Assembly (NCBI GenBank): GCA_021738125.1
Contig: JAIPCR010000005.1
Span: forward strand, 1-49,638
Length of the DNA stretch: 49,638 nucleotides
Reading direction: 5' to 3'
Origin: Sulfuritalea sp.
GTDB lineage: Bacteria > Pseudomonadota > Gammaproteobacteria > Burkholderiales > Methylophilaceae
The notes beneath the pieces are model-generated. The model saw only the letters and a list, made by a program, of their open reading frames with translations. It did not search any database and was not told the DNA's origin. How positions within the stretch are numbered: the stretch's first letter is position 1; every line of letters begins with the position of its first letter. Both the position numbers and the translations under genes were made by a program. Positions 32,947-42,647 of this stretch are shown piece by piece.

Positions 32947-34266
32947 TTGAAATTAAGCTTTTTACCTAAAACCTTACTCGCAAGAGTCATGCTGCTGATT
33001 GCAGTTTTATTGGCTGTTGCGCAGCTTGCTTCCCTGCAAATTTTTGAATATTTTGAGCGCGAGCCACGTGCTGAGGCTACTGCTTTGCAAGCAGTCACTG
33101 TAGTGAATTATACGCGTGCCTCACTTATTGCCTCTCAAGAAAATTTACGCCTTGCATTACTTTCTGAAATTACTGGCAAGGAGGGGGTTCGAATTTACTA
33201 CGCCGATTTTATGGAAGAGATAGAGCCATTGCCAGCAGACCCATTTATTAATATGGTAGCTGCAAAAATCCGTCAGCGGCTTGGTGCGGAAACTATCATT
33301 ACAATTAATCATTATGGTGTTCAGGGGCTTTGGATTAGTTTTAATATTGGTCAAGATGACTATTGGGTGGTGATTCCGCGCGTACATGTAGAGCGCACAT
33401 TTCCTTGGCAATGGCTGGGTTGGGCAGCCTTGGTGCTAGTGTTATCCTTAGGCGCAGCTTACTTTATTGCCGCTCGTATTAATCGGCCATTACATTTATT
33501 AATGAATGCGGCTGATAGACTACGTAATGGTGAGCAACCTGAAAAGCTACCTGAGGGTAGCTTTGCTGAATTGCGAGAAGTGAATGATACTTTCAATAAA
33601 ATGGCAGACTCTTTAGCTGAGTTAGATGCGGAACGCACATTGATACTAGCAGGCGTTTCACACGATATACGTACTCCGCTTGCTAGATTAAGGTTATCAG
33701 TAGAAATGTTACCTGACGACGCTTGCGCAAGCTTAAAAAACGGCATGATACAAGATATTGCCGATATGGATAATATCATTCATCAGTTCTTAGATTTTGT
33801 GAAAGGTGTGGAAGGCGAGCCCACACAAATGACAGATATTAATATGCTTTTGCAAGCTGTTCATGACAGGCAGTTGCGTGCTGGACGTGACTTAGTGGTA
33901 CAGTTAGCGCCCACTTATGTAGTGCCGATTAAACCACTAGCTATGCAGCGTTTATTAGACAACTTGGTAGGTAATGCTTACGCTTACGGCCATGGCCAAG
34001 TGCGAGTTGCAAGTAAAATTACCACTGATCATATTTTGATTAGCGTTTTTGATAATGGTCCTGGTATTCCAGAGACGCATGTTGAAAAACTATTACGTCC
34101 TTTTGAGCGATTAGATACAGCGCGTAGTAATGCTGGGGGTAGTGGACTTGGTTTAGCAATTGCAGACCGTATTGCTAAGCTTCATCATGGCAAACTGGAG
34201 TTGATTAATAGGCCAGAAGGTGGCTTAGAGGCAAGGCTAAGTTTGCCAATAACAATCAACCACTAA
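32947..34266 (+). CDS. envZ: Osmosensor histidine kinase EnvZ
   Basis: 439 residues with EnvZ layout: membrane segment at 11-32, a periplasmic region of about 115 residues, a second segment (WLGWAALVLVLSLGAAYFIAA), HAMP, the EnvZ-type H box GVSHDIRTPLARLRLSVEML with His239, and ATPase motifs NLVGNAYAYG, DNGPGIPE and GSGLGLAI. The start is TTG at 32947; the first ATG, 14 codons later, would cut into the conserved LPKTLLARVMLLI segment, so TTG is preferred. Pairs with the preceding ompR. Confidence 0.93.
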   Translation: MKLSFLPKTLLARVMLLIAVLLAVAQLASLQIFEYFEREPRAEATALQAVTVVNYTRASLIASQENLRLALLSEITGKEGVRIYYADFMEEIEPLPADPFINMVAAKIRQRLGAETIITINHYGVQGLWISFNIGQDDYWVVIPRVHVERTFPWQWLGWAALVLVLSLGAAYFIAARINRPLHLLMNAADRLRNGEQPEKLPEGSFAELREVNDTFNKMADSLAELDAERTLILAGVSHDIRTPLARLRLSVEMLPDDACASLKNGMIQDIADMDNIIHQFLDFVKGVEGEPTQMTDINMLLQAVHDRQLRAGRDLVVQLAPTYVVPIKPLAMQRLLDNLVGNAYAYGHGQVRVASKITTDHILISVFDNGPGIPETHVEKLLRPFERLDTARSNAGGSGLGLAIADRIAKLHHGKLELINRPEGGLEARLSLPITINH

Positions 34267-35657
34267 ATTATTGTACTAGGCTCGAACCAGTTTAATTTTT
34301 CACGCAATTGTACGACTTCGCCAATAATGGTGAGGCATGGTGGTTTCATTTCTGCTGTAGCAACCTTGGCGGCAAGAGTTTTGAGTGTGGCTGTTACTAC
34401 GCGTTGCTGTTGGGTAGTGCCTTGCTGAACGACTGCAACTGGCATATCAGGTGACACACCATGCAGAATAAGTTGATGGCAGATTTCTTCTAGACCAACT
34501 AAACCCATGTAAATCACCACAGTTTGATGTGGCCGAGACATGGCTTCCCAATCTAAATTTAGTAAGCCATTTTTTAAATGTCCGGTAATAAACAAACAGG
34601 CTTGTGCATAATCCCTATGGGTAAGCGGAATACCCGCATAACTAGAAACGCCATTTGCTGCTGTGATGCCAGGGACTACTTGAAATGGCACACCCTGCTC
34701 CATAAGCGTTTCAATTTCCTCTCCACCTCGACCAAAAATGAATGGGTCACCGCCTTTTAGGCGCAGTACGCGCTTACCTTCTAGTGCTAATTTAGCCAAT
34801 AATGCGTTAATTTGTTCTTGCGGTAAAGTATGCTGATCACGTGATTTGCCGACATAAATTAACTCCGCATCTCGGCGTACCAATTCTAATACTTCGGGGC
34901 TAACTAATTTATCGTAAACACAAACATCACATTGCTGCATCAGGCGTAGTGCTCTAAATGTTAATAAGTCAGGATCGCCAGGGCCGCCACCGACTAGATA
35001 TACCTCACCATTATGACTAGGCTCAGCTTTGTCAGATAATAATTTATCTAAAGATGCTCTAGCAGCGGCTTCTTGGCCAGATAAAATACGCTCTACGATA
35101 GGACCTTGTAATACACCTTCCCAAAAAATACGCCGCGCTTGAGTTGTAGCAAACTTTGCTTTGACCTTATCTCTAAATTCCCCAGCAATACTAGCAATAC
35201 GCCCATAGCCAGCGGGTAGCATGGTTTCAATTTTTGTCCGCAGGTAACGCGCAAGTACTGGCGCATTTCCTTCGCTTGAAATTGCAATCACAATAGGTGA
35301 TCTTTCTACGATTGAGGCCATGGTAAACGTACATAATTCAGGAGAATCCACAACATTGACCGGTATATTTTGAGTTTTTGCAGCGATTGAAACCGCCATA
35401 TTTACCTCTTCCACATCCGTCGCAGCGATGACTAGGCATGCACCTGCTAAGTGATTTTCATTAAATTCAGTCTTGATATGCGTGATAGTGCCACAGTCAC
35501 TTAATGTTTGTAGTTCAGGGCAAATCTCAGGTGAGTAAAGTGTGATGGCGGCATTGGCCTTTAACAACATGAGCACTTTGCGGGATGCAACCTCACCGCC
35601 ACCGATAACAACACATCGGCGGTTTGTGATATTCATAAAAATGGGGAGCGCGTGCAT
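34263..35657 (-). CDS. cysG: Siroheme synthase CysG (fused)
   Basis: Trifunctional enzyme making sirohaem from uroporphyrinogen III for sulfite/nitrite reductases. N-terminal part (1-150): dehydrogenase/ferrochelatase with NAD loop VVIGGGEVASRK and SSEGNAPVLARYLR. C-terminal part (from about 219): SAM uroporphyrinogen methyltransferase with VYLVGGGPGDPDLLTFRAL, VYDKLVSPEVL and RLKGGDPFIFGRGGEE. 464 residues is typical. Its end overlaps the convergent envZ end by 4 bases. No sulfite or nitrite reductase gene is adjacent. Confidence 0.96.
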   Translation of the reverse strand: MHALPIFMNITNRRCVVIGGGEVASRKVLMLLKANAAITLYSPEICPELQTLSDCGTITHIKTEFNENHLAGACLVIAATDVEEVNMAVSIAAKTQNIPVNVVDSPELCTFTMASIVERSPIVIAISSEGNAPVLARYLRTKIETMLPAGYGRIASIAGEFRDKVKAKFATTQARRIFWEGVLQGPIVERILSGQEAAARASLDKLLSDKAEPSHNGEVYLVGGGPGDPDLLTFRALRLMQQCDVCVYDKLVSPEVLELVRRDAELIYVGKSRDQHTLPQEQINALLAKLALEGKRVLRLKGGDPFIFGRGGEEIETLMEQGVPFQVVPGITAANGVSSYAGIPLTHRDYAQACLFITGHLKNGLLNLDWEAMSRPHQTVVIYMGLVGLEEICHQLILHGVSPDMPVAVVQQGTTQQQRVVTATLKTLAAKVATAEMKPPCLTIIGEVVQLREKLNWFEPSTII

Positions 35658-35765
35658 AATTCTGGCCTATTTATTTAGGCCTATTTTACCTTGCACGCAC
35701 TAACTTTGCGTGAAGGAATGAAGCAAATGCGCTAAAATTGTGTTTTATCAAGTGGCAGTCGTGCT

Positions 35766-37142
35766 TTGAATACAAAGAAAATCCCCCTATCGTCATTTTC
35801 CGCTAAGGTAGATGCGCCAAAAAAGGTATTCATTAAAACTTTTGGTTGCCAAATGAATGAGTATGATTCGTCACGAATGGCGGATATGTTGGCTTCAACT
35901 GATGGCATGGTGGAGACCCTTACGCCAGAAGATGCTGATGTGATTTTACTAAATACTTGTTCAGTACGTGAAAAAGCAGAGGACAAAGTGTTTAGCCACC
36001 TTGGAAGATTTATTCCACTTAAAGCAAAAAATCCTAATTTAGTCATCGGTGTTGGAGGATGTGTGGCTTCACAAGAAGGTGACAATATCATTAAACGTGC
36101 ACCTTATGTTGACCTCGTCTTTGGCCCACAAACCTTACATCGCTTGCCTGATATGATAAAAAATAGCCAATCGAGTGGACAATCACAAGTTGATATTTCG
36201 TTTCCTGAGGTGGAAAAATTTGACCATTTACCACCGCCGCGCGTGGAAGGGGCTAGCGCCTTTTTAAGTATTATGGAAGGTTGTAGTAAGTACTGTAGCT
36301 TTTGTGTCGTCCCTTATACGAGAGGTGAGGAAGTATCGCGACCTTTTGAAGCGATTCTGACAGAAGCTATACAATTGGCTACACAAGGCGTGAAAGAAAT
36401 TACCTTATTGGGGCAAAATGTAAATGCTTATAAAGCTGAGTATCAAGGATTGGAAGCTGACTTGGCGATGCTGATTGACTATATTGCCGACATCCCGCAG
36501 ATTGAGCGTATTCGTTTTACCACGAGTCATCCTAATGAAATGACTCAACGCTTGATAGATTGCTTTGCTAATATTCCAAAATTGGCTGTGCAGTTACATT
36601 TACCAGTGCAAGCTGGAGCAGACCGTGTGCTAATGGCTATGAAGCGCAACTATACAAGCTTGCAATTTAAATCAACCATACGAAAATTGCGTGTAGCAAA
36701 TCCAAATCTGACATTTACATCAGATTTTATTGTTGGATTTCCAGGTGAAACCGAAACCGAATTTGTAGCGACTGCGAAACTCATGCAAGACGTAGGGTTT
36801 GATTACAGCTTTAGTTTTTTATATAGTCCACGCCCAGGTACGCCAGCCTCTTATTTAGTGGATGACACTACGCAAGAAGTAAAATTAGCACGTTTAGCTA
36901 AATTGCAGGATATCAATGAGGCGCAAGGCAAACAAATTAGCTTAGCCATGTTAGGTACTACTCAACGGGTGTTAATTGAAAGTGTATCGTGGAAAAATGC
37001 CAATGAGTTGGCTGGGAAAACTGATAATAACCGTATTGTAGATATTGTTGGAGATGCTAATTTAATTCATCAATTTGTTAATGTGTGTATTACCGATGTT
37101 AGCAATCCGAAAAGATTGCGTGGCGAAATTCTTAGTACTTAA
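35766..37142 (+). CDS. miaB: tRNA-2-methylthio-N6-dimethylallyladenosine synthase MiaB
   Basis: Radical-SAM methylthiotransferase acting on A37 of tRNAs that read UNN codons. Auxiliary-cluster cysteines are Cys28 (GCQMNEYDS), Cys65 (NTCSVREKA) and Cys99 (GGCVASQ); the radical-SAM cluster is Cys173, 177, 180 ([10 protein letters not shown]); a TRAM domain is at the C-terminus. The likely start is TTG at 35766: an in-frame stop lies 33 bases upstream and no ATG precedes Cys28. It leads the run miaB-phoH-psiE-ybeY-corC. Confidence 0.96.
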   Translation: MNTKKIPLSSFSAKVDAPKKVFIKTFGCQMNEYDSSRMADMLASTDGMVETLTPEDADVILLNTCSVREKAEDKVFSHLGRFIPLKAKNPNLVIGVGGCVASQEGDNIIKRAPYVDLVFGPQTLHRLPDMIKNSQSSGQSQVDISFPEVEKFDHLPPPRVEGASAFLSIMEGCSKYCSFCVVPYTRGEEVSRPFEAILTEAIQLATQGVKEITLLGQNVNAYKAEYQGLEADLAMLIDYIADIPQIERIRFTTSHPNEMTQRLIDCFANIPKLAVQLHLPVQAGADRVLMAMKRNYTSLQFKSTIRKLRVANPNLTFTSDFIVGFPGETETEFVATAKLMQDVGFDYSFSFLYSPRPGTPASYLVDDTTQEVKLARLAKLQDINEAQGKQISLAMLGTTQRVLIESVSWKNANELAGKTDNNRIVDIVGDANLIHQFVNVCITDVSNPKRLRGEILST

Positions 37143-37156
37143 CTCAAAGAAATAAT

Positions 37157-38107
37157 ATGGAAATTACTTTAAGCCCAGAAGACAATATTCGCCTAGCTAA
37201 CTTATGTGGTGCGCTAGATGAAAATATTAAGCAGATTGAAGATGCACTAGAAGTTCAAATTGCTCGTAGAGGCGCCCATATGCGTTTTTCTGGGGAAATA
37301 CATAATATGAGGTTGGCAGCACAGCTGCTGGAGAATTTTTATGCACGTGCTAAAAACCCTATTGGGCTAGATGAGATTCAATTGGGCTTGGTCGAAATTA
37401 ATAAATTAAAGCCAGAAGATATTGCAAGCTCTAACGCGCCGGTGCTGATGACGCGTCGCACGGAGTTACATGGCCGTACACCTAGACAAATTGCTTATTT
37501 ACAGCAGATTCAAGATCACGATATTACTTTCGGTATTGGTCCTGCAGGCACGGGTAAAACCTACTTGGCTGTTGCCAGTGCTGTAGATGCCATGAGTCGA
37601 GACCGAGTAAAGCGTATTGTATTGGTTCGTCCTGCTGTGGAAGCAGGGGAGAAATTAGGTTTTTTGCCAGGTGATTTAAATCAAAAAGTAGATCCATATT
37701 TACGGCCTTTGTATGATGCACTTTATGATTTAGCTGGATACGACACGGTTAATAAAATGTTTGAACGAGGTGCAATTGAGGTGGCGCCACTTGCTTATAT
37801 GCGAGGTCGTACACTCAATCAAAGTTTTATTATTCTAGATGAAGCACAAAATACTACGCCAGAACAAATGAAAATGTTTTTAACGCGTATAGGGTTTGGC
37901 ACTAAAGCTGTAATTACTGGAGACGTCACCCAGATTGACTTGCAGAAGCATCAAAAAAGTGGTCTGATAGAAGCGCAAAAAGTATTAAAAGATATTAAAG
38001 GTATTGCTATGACACATTTTTTATCAGCTGATGTAGTGCGACATCCATTAGTCCAGAAAATTGTTAATGCTTATGAAAATTATGAAAAAAGTAATGAGAG
38101 GATGTGA
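37157..38107 (+). CDS. ybeZ: PhoH-family ATPase (YbeZ)
   Basis: 316-residue P-loop ATPase/putative RNA helicase of the PhoH family. Walker A is GPAGTGKTYLA (about 128-138), Walker B FIILDEAQN (about 226-234), plus PAVEAGEKLGFLPGD and TGDVTQIDL. An N-terminal KH-like region precedes the ATPase. It normally neighbours ybeY, and YbeZ and YbeY interact in RNA metabolism; here a membrane-protein gene separates them. It starts 14 bases after miaB. Confidence 0.94.
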   Translation: MEITLSPEDNIRLANLCGALDENIKQIEDALEVQIARRGAHMRFSGEIHNMRLAAQLLENFYARAKNPIGLDEIQLGLVEINKLKPEDIASSNAPVLMTRRTELHGRTPRQIAYLQQIQDHDITFGIGPAGTGKTYLAVASAVDAMSRDRVKRIVLVRPAVEAGEKLGFLPGDLNQKVDPYLRPLYDALYDLAGYDTVNKMFERGAIEVAPLAYMRGRTLNQSFIILDEAQNTTPEQMKMFLTRIGFGTKAVITGDVTQIDLQKHQKSGLIEAQKVLKDIKGIAMTHFLSADVVRHPLVQKIVNAYENYEKSNERM

Positions 38108-38110
38108 CAA

Positions 38111-38524
38111 ATGACCCCGAATAAATTTAGTAAGCTGATGCAGCATGGCTTGGGGATAGTTGAGCAAGCGTTATTAATTACCATAGCTATGGCAACTATT
38201 TTTGCCGTTTTTCAGGCAATTTTGCATATTTGGCAAGCGCGAGCAATTGCTGTGGGTGATTTGCTTTTACTATTTTTGTATCTTGAAGTGATGTCTATGC
38301 TTAATCATTATCTTGGTTCAGGTAATTTACCTGTTAGATATCCACTTTATATTGGCATTATTGCATTGGCGCGATATTTGGTATTGGAAGTCGCTGAAAT
38401 TAATGCATGGCAGATGCTTGCTCTTTCAGGATCTATCTTTTTAATCGCGATTGCGATTTTGGTGATTCGTTTTGGGCACGTTCGTTTTCCTTATATAGAC
38501 TGTCCTAGCCAGCAGTCTAAATAG
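38111..38524 (+). CDS. PsiE-like (phosphate-starvation-inducible) membrane protein
   Basis: 137 residues with four hydrophobic segments. EQALLITIAMATIFAVFQAI, LLLFLYLEVMSMLNHYL and IIALARYLVLEV fit the PsiE family; function is unknown in E. coli beyond induction on phosphate starvation. GAGAGGA lies before the ATG, and only 3 bases separate it from phoH, so it is in the operon. Position between phoH and ybeY is unlike the common order and worth noting. Confidence 0.82.
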   Translation: MTPNKFSKLMQHGLGIVEQALLITIAMATIFAVFQAILHIWQARAIAVGDLLLLFLYLEVMSMLNHYLGSGNLPVRYPLYIGIIALARYLVLEVAEINAWQMLALSGSIFLIAIAILVIRFGHVRFPYIDCPSQQSK

Positions 38525-38564
38525 CTTGGAAAATTATATTCAAGAGTCAATATGTTTATAAAGT

Positions 38565-39002
38565 ATGGCTTTACTTAAATTAGCAGTGCAATACGTTTCA
38601 AGTGATTCGAATTTGCCGAAATTGAGTGAATTTCGGCAATGGGCTAAAGCGACCATTAATGTCGATACCGAGGTAACCATTCGTCTGGTCGATGAGGAAG
38701 AAGGCCGTCATCTTAACAAAACCTATCGTGGTAAAGATTATGCAACAAACGTGCTCACTTTTCCGCTTACTGAAGCGCCGCATTTAATCGGCGATATTGT
38801 GATTTGCGCGTCTGTCGTCAAGTCTGAAGCAGTCGGGCAAAATAAACCACTTGAGGCACATTATGCTCATTTAACTGTACATGGCCTATTGCATTTACAA
38901 GGGTATGACCACGAAATTGAAGCCCAAGCGGAGTTGATGGAATCTATAGAGACTGCAATTATCACTAAATTAGGGTATGCTAATCCCTATCTCATTACAT
39001 AG
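38565..39002 (+). CDS. ybeY: Endoribonuclease YbeY (rRNA maturation)
   Basis: Zinc metalloprotein needed for 16S rRNA 3' end processing and ribosome quality control. The signature H-x3-H-x5-H is [11 protein letters not shown] (His106, His110, His116), with TNVLTFPL and [10 protein letters not shown] upstream as expected. 145 residues is typical. No clear ribosome site precedes the ATG. It is followed by corC after 10 bases. Confidence 0.95.
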   Translation: MALLKLAVQYVSSDSNLPKLSEFRQWAKATINVDTEVTIRLVDEEEGRHLNKTYRGKDYATNVLTFPLTEAPHLIGDIVICASVVKSEAVGQNKPLEAHYAHLTVHGLLHLQGYDHEIEAQAELMESIETAIITKLGYANPYLIT

Positions 39003-39012
39003 GACGCCTCTA

Positions 39013-39864
39013 ATGGCTGCCGAGTCGGAAAAACCAAGTAACAAACCCAGTTTATTAGAACGTTTAAGTCACTTTTTATTGCGTGAACCTGAAGATCGCG
39101 AGCAACTTGTAACGTTGTTACATACTGCTTATGAAAATAGTTTGATGGATGCAGACTCACTCGCCATGATAGAAGGCGTCTTGCAGGTCAGTGAAATGCA
39201 AGTACGTGACATCATGATTCCTCGCTCACAAATGGATGTCATCGACATCACAGACCCACCTGAAATTTTTATTCCTCACGTGATTGAGACCGCGCACTCG
39301 CGTTTCCCGGTGATTGAGGATGACAAGAATGATGTCATAGGCATACTGCTAGCTAAAGATTTATTACGTTACTATGCGGGTGAAGATTTCGAAGTGCGTG
39401 ACATGCTCCGCCCAGCAGTATTTATTCCAGAATCTAAACGATTGAATATATTGCTAAAAGAGTTTCGTAGTAACCGTAATCATATTGCAATCGTGGTTGA
39501 TGAATATGGTGGCGTGGCGGGGATGGTGACGATTGAAGATGTGCTTGAACAAATTGTCGGCGATATTGAAGATGAATACGATTACGATGAAGATGAAGAT
39601 AATATTATTCAGAATGCAGATGGTCAGTATCGCGTAAAAGCGCTCACAGAAATTGCAGATTTTAATGAAATCATAGGCACTTCATTAAGTGATGAGGAAT
39701 TCTCTACAATCGGCGGTTTAGTCGTTCATCAGTTTGGACATTTGCCAAAACGAGATGATGAAATTACGCTTAGTGGCTTACATTTTAAAGTATTACGAGC
39801 GGATAGCCGTCGTTTGTACACTTTGCTACTAGAAATACCGTCTGATTCAATAGATTTAGCTTAG
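39013..39864 (+). CDS. corC: CorC/HlyC-type CBS-domain protein
   Basis: 283 residues starting at ATG 39013, with AGGACG upstream; the frame is open to 38977 inside ybeY but that part is not family-like. It has an N-terminal helical part, two CBS domains (about 60-185; REDIMIPRSQMDVI-like and IVVDEYGGVAGMVTIEDVLEQIVGDIEDEYD), an acidic stretch, and a C-terminal CorC_HlyC domain. It is linked to magnesium and cobalt efflux in enterobacteria. It ends the miaB-phoH-psiE-ybeY-corC run; in many genomes lnt follows, here two genes and an inversion intervene. Confidence 0.94.
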   Translation: MAAESEKPSNKPSLLERLSHFLLREPEDREQLVTLLHTAYENSLMDADSLAMIEGVLQVSEMQVRDIMIPRSQMDVIDITDPPEIFIPHVIETAHSRFPVIEDDKNDVIGILLAKDLLRYYAGEDFEVRDMLRPAVFIPESKRLNILLKEFRSNRNHIAIVVDEYGGVAGMVTIEDVLEQIVGDIEDEYDYDEDEDNIIQNADGQYRVKALTEIADFNEIIGTSLSDEEFSTIGGLVVHQFGHLPKRDDEITLSGLHFKVLRADSRRLYTLLLEIPSDSIDLA

Positions 39865-39940
39865 TTAATTGATAGCGTCGCCTCGTATTAATACCTTGTA
39901 AATATTTATATATCATTTACACCTCTGCATACGGAACTAA

Positions 39941-39991
39941 TTTTTAATTTAATGGCTCTCAGAGCTTAAGTAAATTAAAAATCATTTTTTT
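39941..39991 (+). terminator. Long nested hairpin and T-run after corC
   Basis: Outer 11-base perfect arms TTTTTAATTTA (39941-39951) and TAAATTAAAAA (39971-39981) enclose a second inverted repeat GCTCT-C-AGAGC (39955-39965). A run of seven T follows (39985-39991). It is 77 bases past corC and just before the next gene, so it probably ends the corC transcript. Confidence 0.7.
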
Positions 39992-40007
39992 GATATTGGA
40001 GTATGCA

Positions 40008-40403
40008 ATGAAATGTATCTCACTAATTGGCATTATTTTCACGCAAATACTAATCATACAGACTGCTACTGCAGAGGAAATAAAGATTGCCAATGAAATT
40101 CCAACGCTAGAAAGAGATTTTGTGAATGCAATAAGCGGCTTTGATAAAGCTAAAATTATTGCTCAGTTTGGGGAGCCGGCTAAATCAGATGACGTAAAGA
40201 TTAAAGGGACTGGAAAAGTGGTCGCTTCTATTTGGCAGTACCATTTTATCAATACTACGCCAGATGGCACGTATTATGAAACCACAGAGTTAGACTTCAT
40301 CAATGATAAAGTTGTGCAGGTGGTATTTATCAATAATGATGGCGCAGAAGGTTCTGATAGCGGCCAAAAATTTGATGTGCCAAACAGTAAGCCTGAACTA
40401 TAA
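40008..40403 (+). CDS. Periplasmic protein of unknown function
   Basis: I do not recognise a family. 131 residues from ATG 40008, chosen because GGAG lies 6 bases upstream; an in-frame TTG at 39990 lies upstream of that site. The N-terminus is a signal peptide (ISLIGIIFTQILIIQTATA, cleavage near residue 22). The mature part includes FGEPAKSDDVKIKGTGKVVASIWQYHF and TTELDFINDKVVQVVFI, reminiscent of small SmpA/OmlA-like lipoprotein folds that check an outer-membrane partner, but there is no lipobox cysteine. Monocistronic between two terminators. Confidence 0.72.
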   Translation: MKCISLIGIIFTQILIIQTATAEEIKIANEIPTLERDFVNAISGFDKAKIIAQFGEPAKSDDVKIKGTGKVVASIWQYHFINTTPDGTYYETTELDFINDKVVQVVFINNDGAEGSDSGQKFDVPNSKPEL

Positions 40404-40440
40404 GGCTCAATATTTAATGACCATTTTACGCGTCAATTAA

Positions 40441-40470
40441 AATAATTAAGGGCACCAGCCCCTAATTATT
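40441..40470. terminator. Bidirectional terminator between convergent genes
   Basis: AATAATTA (40441-40448) pairs with TAATTATT (40463-40470), with an inner GGGC/GCCC stem and ACCA loop; one mismatch lies between. It is between the unknown periplasmic gene and mscL, which converge. Confidence 0.7.
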
Positions 40471-40487
40471 TATAGCTTTGAGGTGCA

Positions 40488-40910
40488 TTACTTTTTCAAA
40501 GCATCTCTAATTTCACGTAATAATAAAATATCTTCTGCTGTTGCAGCGGTTGTAGTTGCTGCCTCTGCTTTTTTAAGTTTATTGACTTGTTTTACCATTA
40601 CAAAAATCACAAACGATAGAATAATGAAATTCAGCACAATGGTAATAAAATTACCATAGGCCAACATAGGTATGCCAGCAGATTTAAGTGCCACATAAGT
40701 GCCAGCATTGCCTGCTGGAATATCGGCTAATGCAAAGAACATATTGCTGAAATCTAAACCGCCAATAATTTTACCGATGATAGGCATAATCATATCGCCC
40801 ACTAGCGAGTCTACAATTTTACCGAATGCAGCACCTACGATGACCCCAACGGCTAGGTCCATCACATTACCCTTAGAAATAAAATCCTTAAATTCTGTTG
40901 CCATACTCAT
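40488..40910 (-). CDS. mscL: Large-conductance mechanosensitive channel MscL
   Basis: Inner-membrane safety valve opening on hypo-osmotic stress. 140 residues with N-terminal amphipathic helix ([27 protein letters not shown]), first membrane helix, periplasmic loop ([19 protein letters not shown]), second helix ([21 protein letters not shown]) and a charged C-terminal bundle ending [12 protein letters not shown]. All segments are standard. GGAGA precedes the ATG with 8 bases spacing. Confidence 0.97.
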   Translation of the reverse strand: MSMATEFKDFISKGNVMDLAVGVIVGAAFGKIVDSLVGDMIMPIIGKIIGGLDFSNMFFALADIPAGNAGTYVALKSAGIPMLAYGNFITIVLNFIILSFVIFVMVKQVNKLKKAEAATTTAATAEDILLLREIRDALKK

Positions 40911-41077
40911 GATATTTTCTCCAAAATTATTCAGTGCTTATGATGCTGTTAATTGCTCAAGTTGTAACAACTCAAATATAGGGCTTGAAAGTACGAGATG
41001 TCAACCTCGGTAGTTTTTCTTTTAACGCAAACAGTTAATTTTGTTATAAAACGCGGTATCAAGCTACAATTCAATCC

Positions 41078-42601
41078 ATGCTAGCCGTCATTCATTATAA
41101 ATTCATTAAGTCACTTATTTTATTTGTGTTGGGAGCAAGCTGCGTGCTTGGCTTTGCACCCTTTTACTTTTATCCTGCAAGTATCTTATCGCTTATTGGT
41201 TTATTCTATTTTTGGCAGCAAAACGCCACCTCAAAACAGGCAGCTTATTATGGATTCATTTACGGATTAGGATTATTTACTACGGGTATTTATTGGATTT
41301 ATATAAGCTTGCATGACTTTGGCAACATGCCTAGTGCCATGGCATGCTTAGCTACTTTTTTGCTCAGTGCATTTATGGCTTTATTTCCAGCATTGGTTGG
41401 CGCGCTAAGTGTTAAAGTTTCTAGAAGGCAGCCAATACAGCTACTGATTGTAATTCCGATAATTTGGGCATTGGCTGATTGGACGCGTAGCTGGATTTTT
41501 ACAGGTTTTCCTTGGTTAACGATTGGGTATAGTCAAGTACCCAATAGTCCGCTGGCTGGCTACATCCCAATTCTCGGTGTGTATGGTGTTTCTATGTTAG
41601 CCGTTTTTACGGCAAGTCTAGTAGCCTGTTGGCTTATTCAAAAGCCAACTTCAGCGATTTTTTATCGAAACACTATCGCGTTGTTAATGAGTCTTTGGGT
41701 AGTAGGTGGCTTATTAAAAGAAATTGAATGGACCACAGTGGCCTCTAAACCAATATCGGTCGCTTTATTACAAGGTAATATTTCACAAGAATTAAAATGG
41801 GCACCAGAGCTCGCTGAACATACTTTAAATCAATATTTACAAATGGCAGAAGCTAGCTCGGCTCAGCTGATTATCATGCCAGAAACTGCTTTGCCAGTCC
41901 TATTTACTGAGTTGCCTAGTGAAGTATCAGCACGTCTTAGGAAAATTGCCGGTCAAAATGGGGGCGCTATTTTAGCTGGGCTAATAGAGCGAGAGCATGG
42001 TGAGTATTTCAATAGCATGCTTAATCTTGGTAGTACAGTACCTGAAGTGTATCGTAAGTCACATTTAGTACCGTTTGGTGAGTTTATTCCTTTGAAGTCT
42101 GTTTTGGACTGGATATATCGAGATTGGCTTAACATGCCATTAAGTGATTTGTCTCGAGGTAGTATTCAGCAACAACCGATGTCTATCGTCGGCGAAAAAG
42201 TAGCCATTAATATTTGTTATGAAGATGTCTTTGGTGAGGAAATTATTCGTCAATTGCCTCAGGCAACTTTGCTAATCAATGCGAGTAATGATGCATGGTA
42301 TGGTAAGTCGATTGCGGCCTATCAGCATCTGCAGTTTTCTCAAGCACGTGCTTTAGAAACTGGTCGTATGGTGTTACGGGCGACCAATACGGGTGCTACT
42401 GCCATGATAGACACACATGGTAAAGTGTTGGCTCATGCGCCCCATTTTACTAAAACGACGCTCAATGTCATGGTTCAAGGGTATCGAGGTAGTACGCCAT
42501 ACGTACGCTTCGGCAATTGGTTATTTTTGGCGATTAGTTTTATTGGCATACTTGCTATCTGTGTGCCTAATTTTTTGGCAAGTCGACCTAAAACAAAGTA
42601 A
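41078..42601 (+). CDS. lnt: Apolipoprotein N-acyltransferase
   Basis: Adds the third acyl chain to lipoproteins in the inner membrane. About six to seven hydrophobic segments are followed by a periplasmic nitrilase domain whose catalytic Glu-Lys-Cys triad lies in MPETALP, RKSHLVPFGEF and INICYEDVFG (Cys380). WIFTGFPWLTIGYSQ is another family segment. 507 residues is typical. No strong ribosome site. It is followed by glyQ after 46 bases. Confidence 0.96.
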   Translation: MLAVIHYKFIKSLILFVLGASCVLGFAPFYFYPASILSLIGLFYFWQQNATSKQAAYYGFIYGLGLFTTGIYWIYISLHDFGNMPSAMACLATFLLSAFMALFPALVGALSVKVSRRQPIQLLIVIPIIWALADWTRSWIFTGFPWLTIGYSQVPNSPLAGYIPILGVYGVSMLAVFTASLVACWLIQKPTSAIFYRNTIALLMSLWVVGGLLKEIEWTTVASKPISVALLQGNISQELKWAPELAEHTLNQYLQMAEASSAQLIIMPETALPVLFTELPSEVSARLRKIAGQNGGAILAGLIEREHGEYFNSMLNLGSTVPEVYRKSHLVPFGEFIPLKSVLDWIYRDWLNMPLSDLSRGSIQQQPMSIVGEKVAINICYEDVFGEEIIRQLPQATLLINASNDAWYGKSIAAYQHLQFSQARALETGRMVLRATNTGATAMIDTHGKVLAHAPHFTKTTLNVMVQGYRGSTPYVRFGNWLFLAISFIGILAICVPNFLASRPKTK

Positions 42602-42647
42602 AATCGAACCTTTCGCAGTTGTACGACTTAACTTATAGACTTAAATT

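Noticed and set aside
42602..42647. Glycine riboswitch or T-box before glyQ
   Set aside because: The gap is only 46 bases and shows no such structure; T-boxes are not expected in this group.
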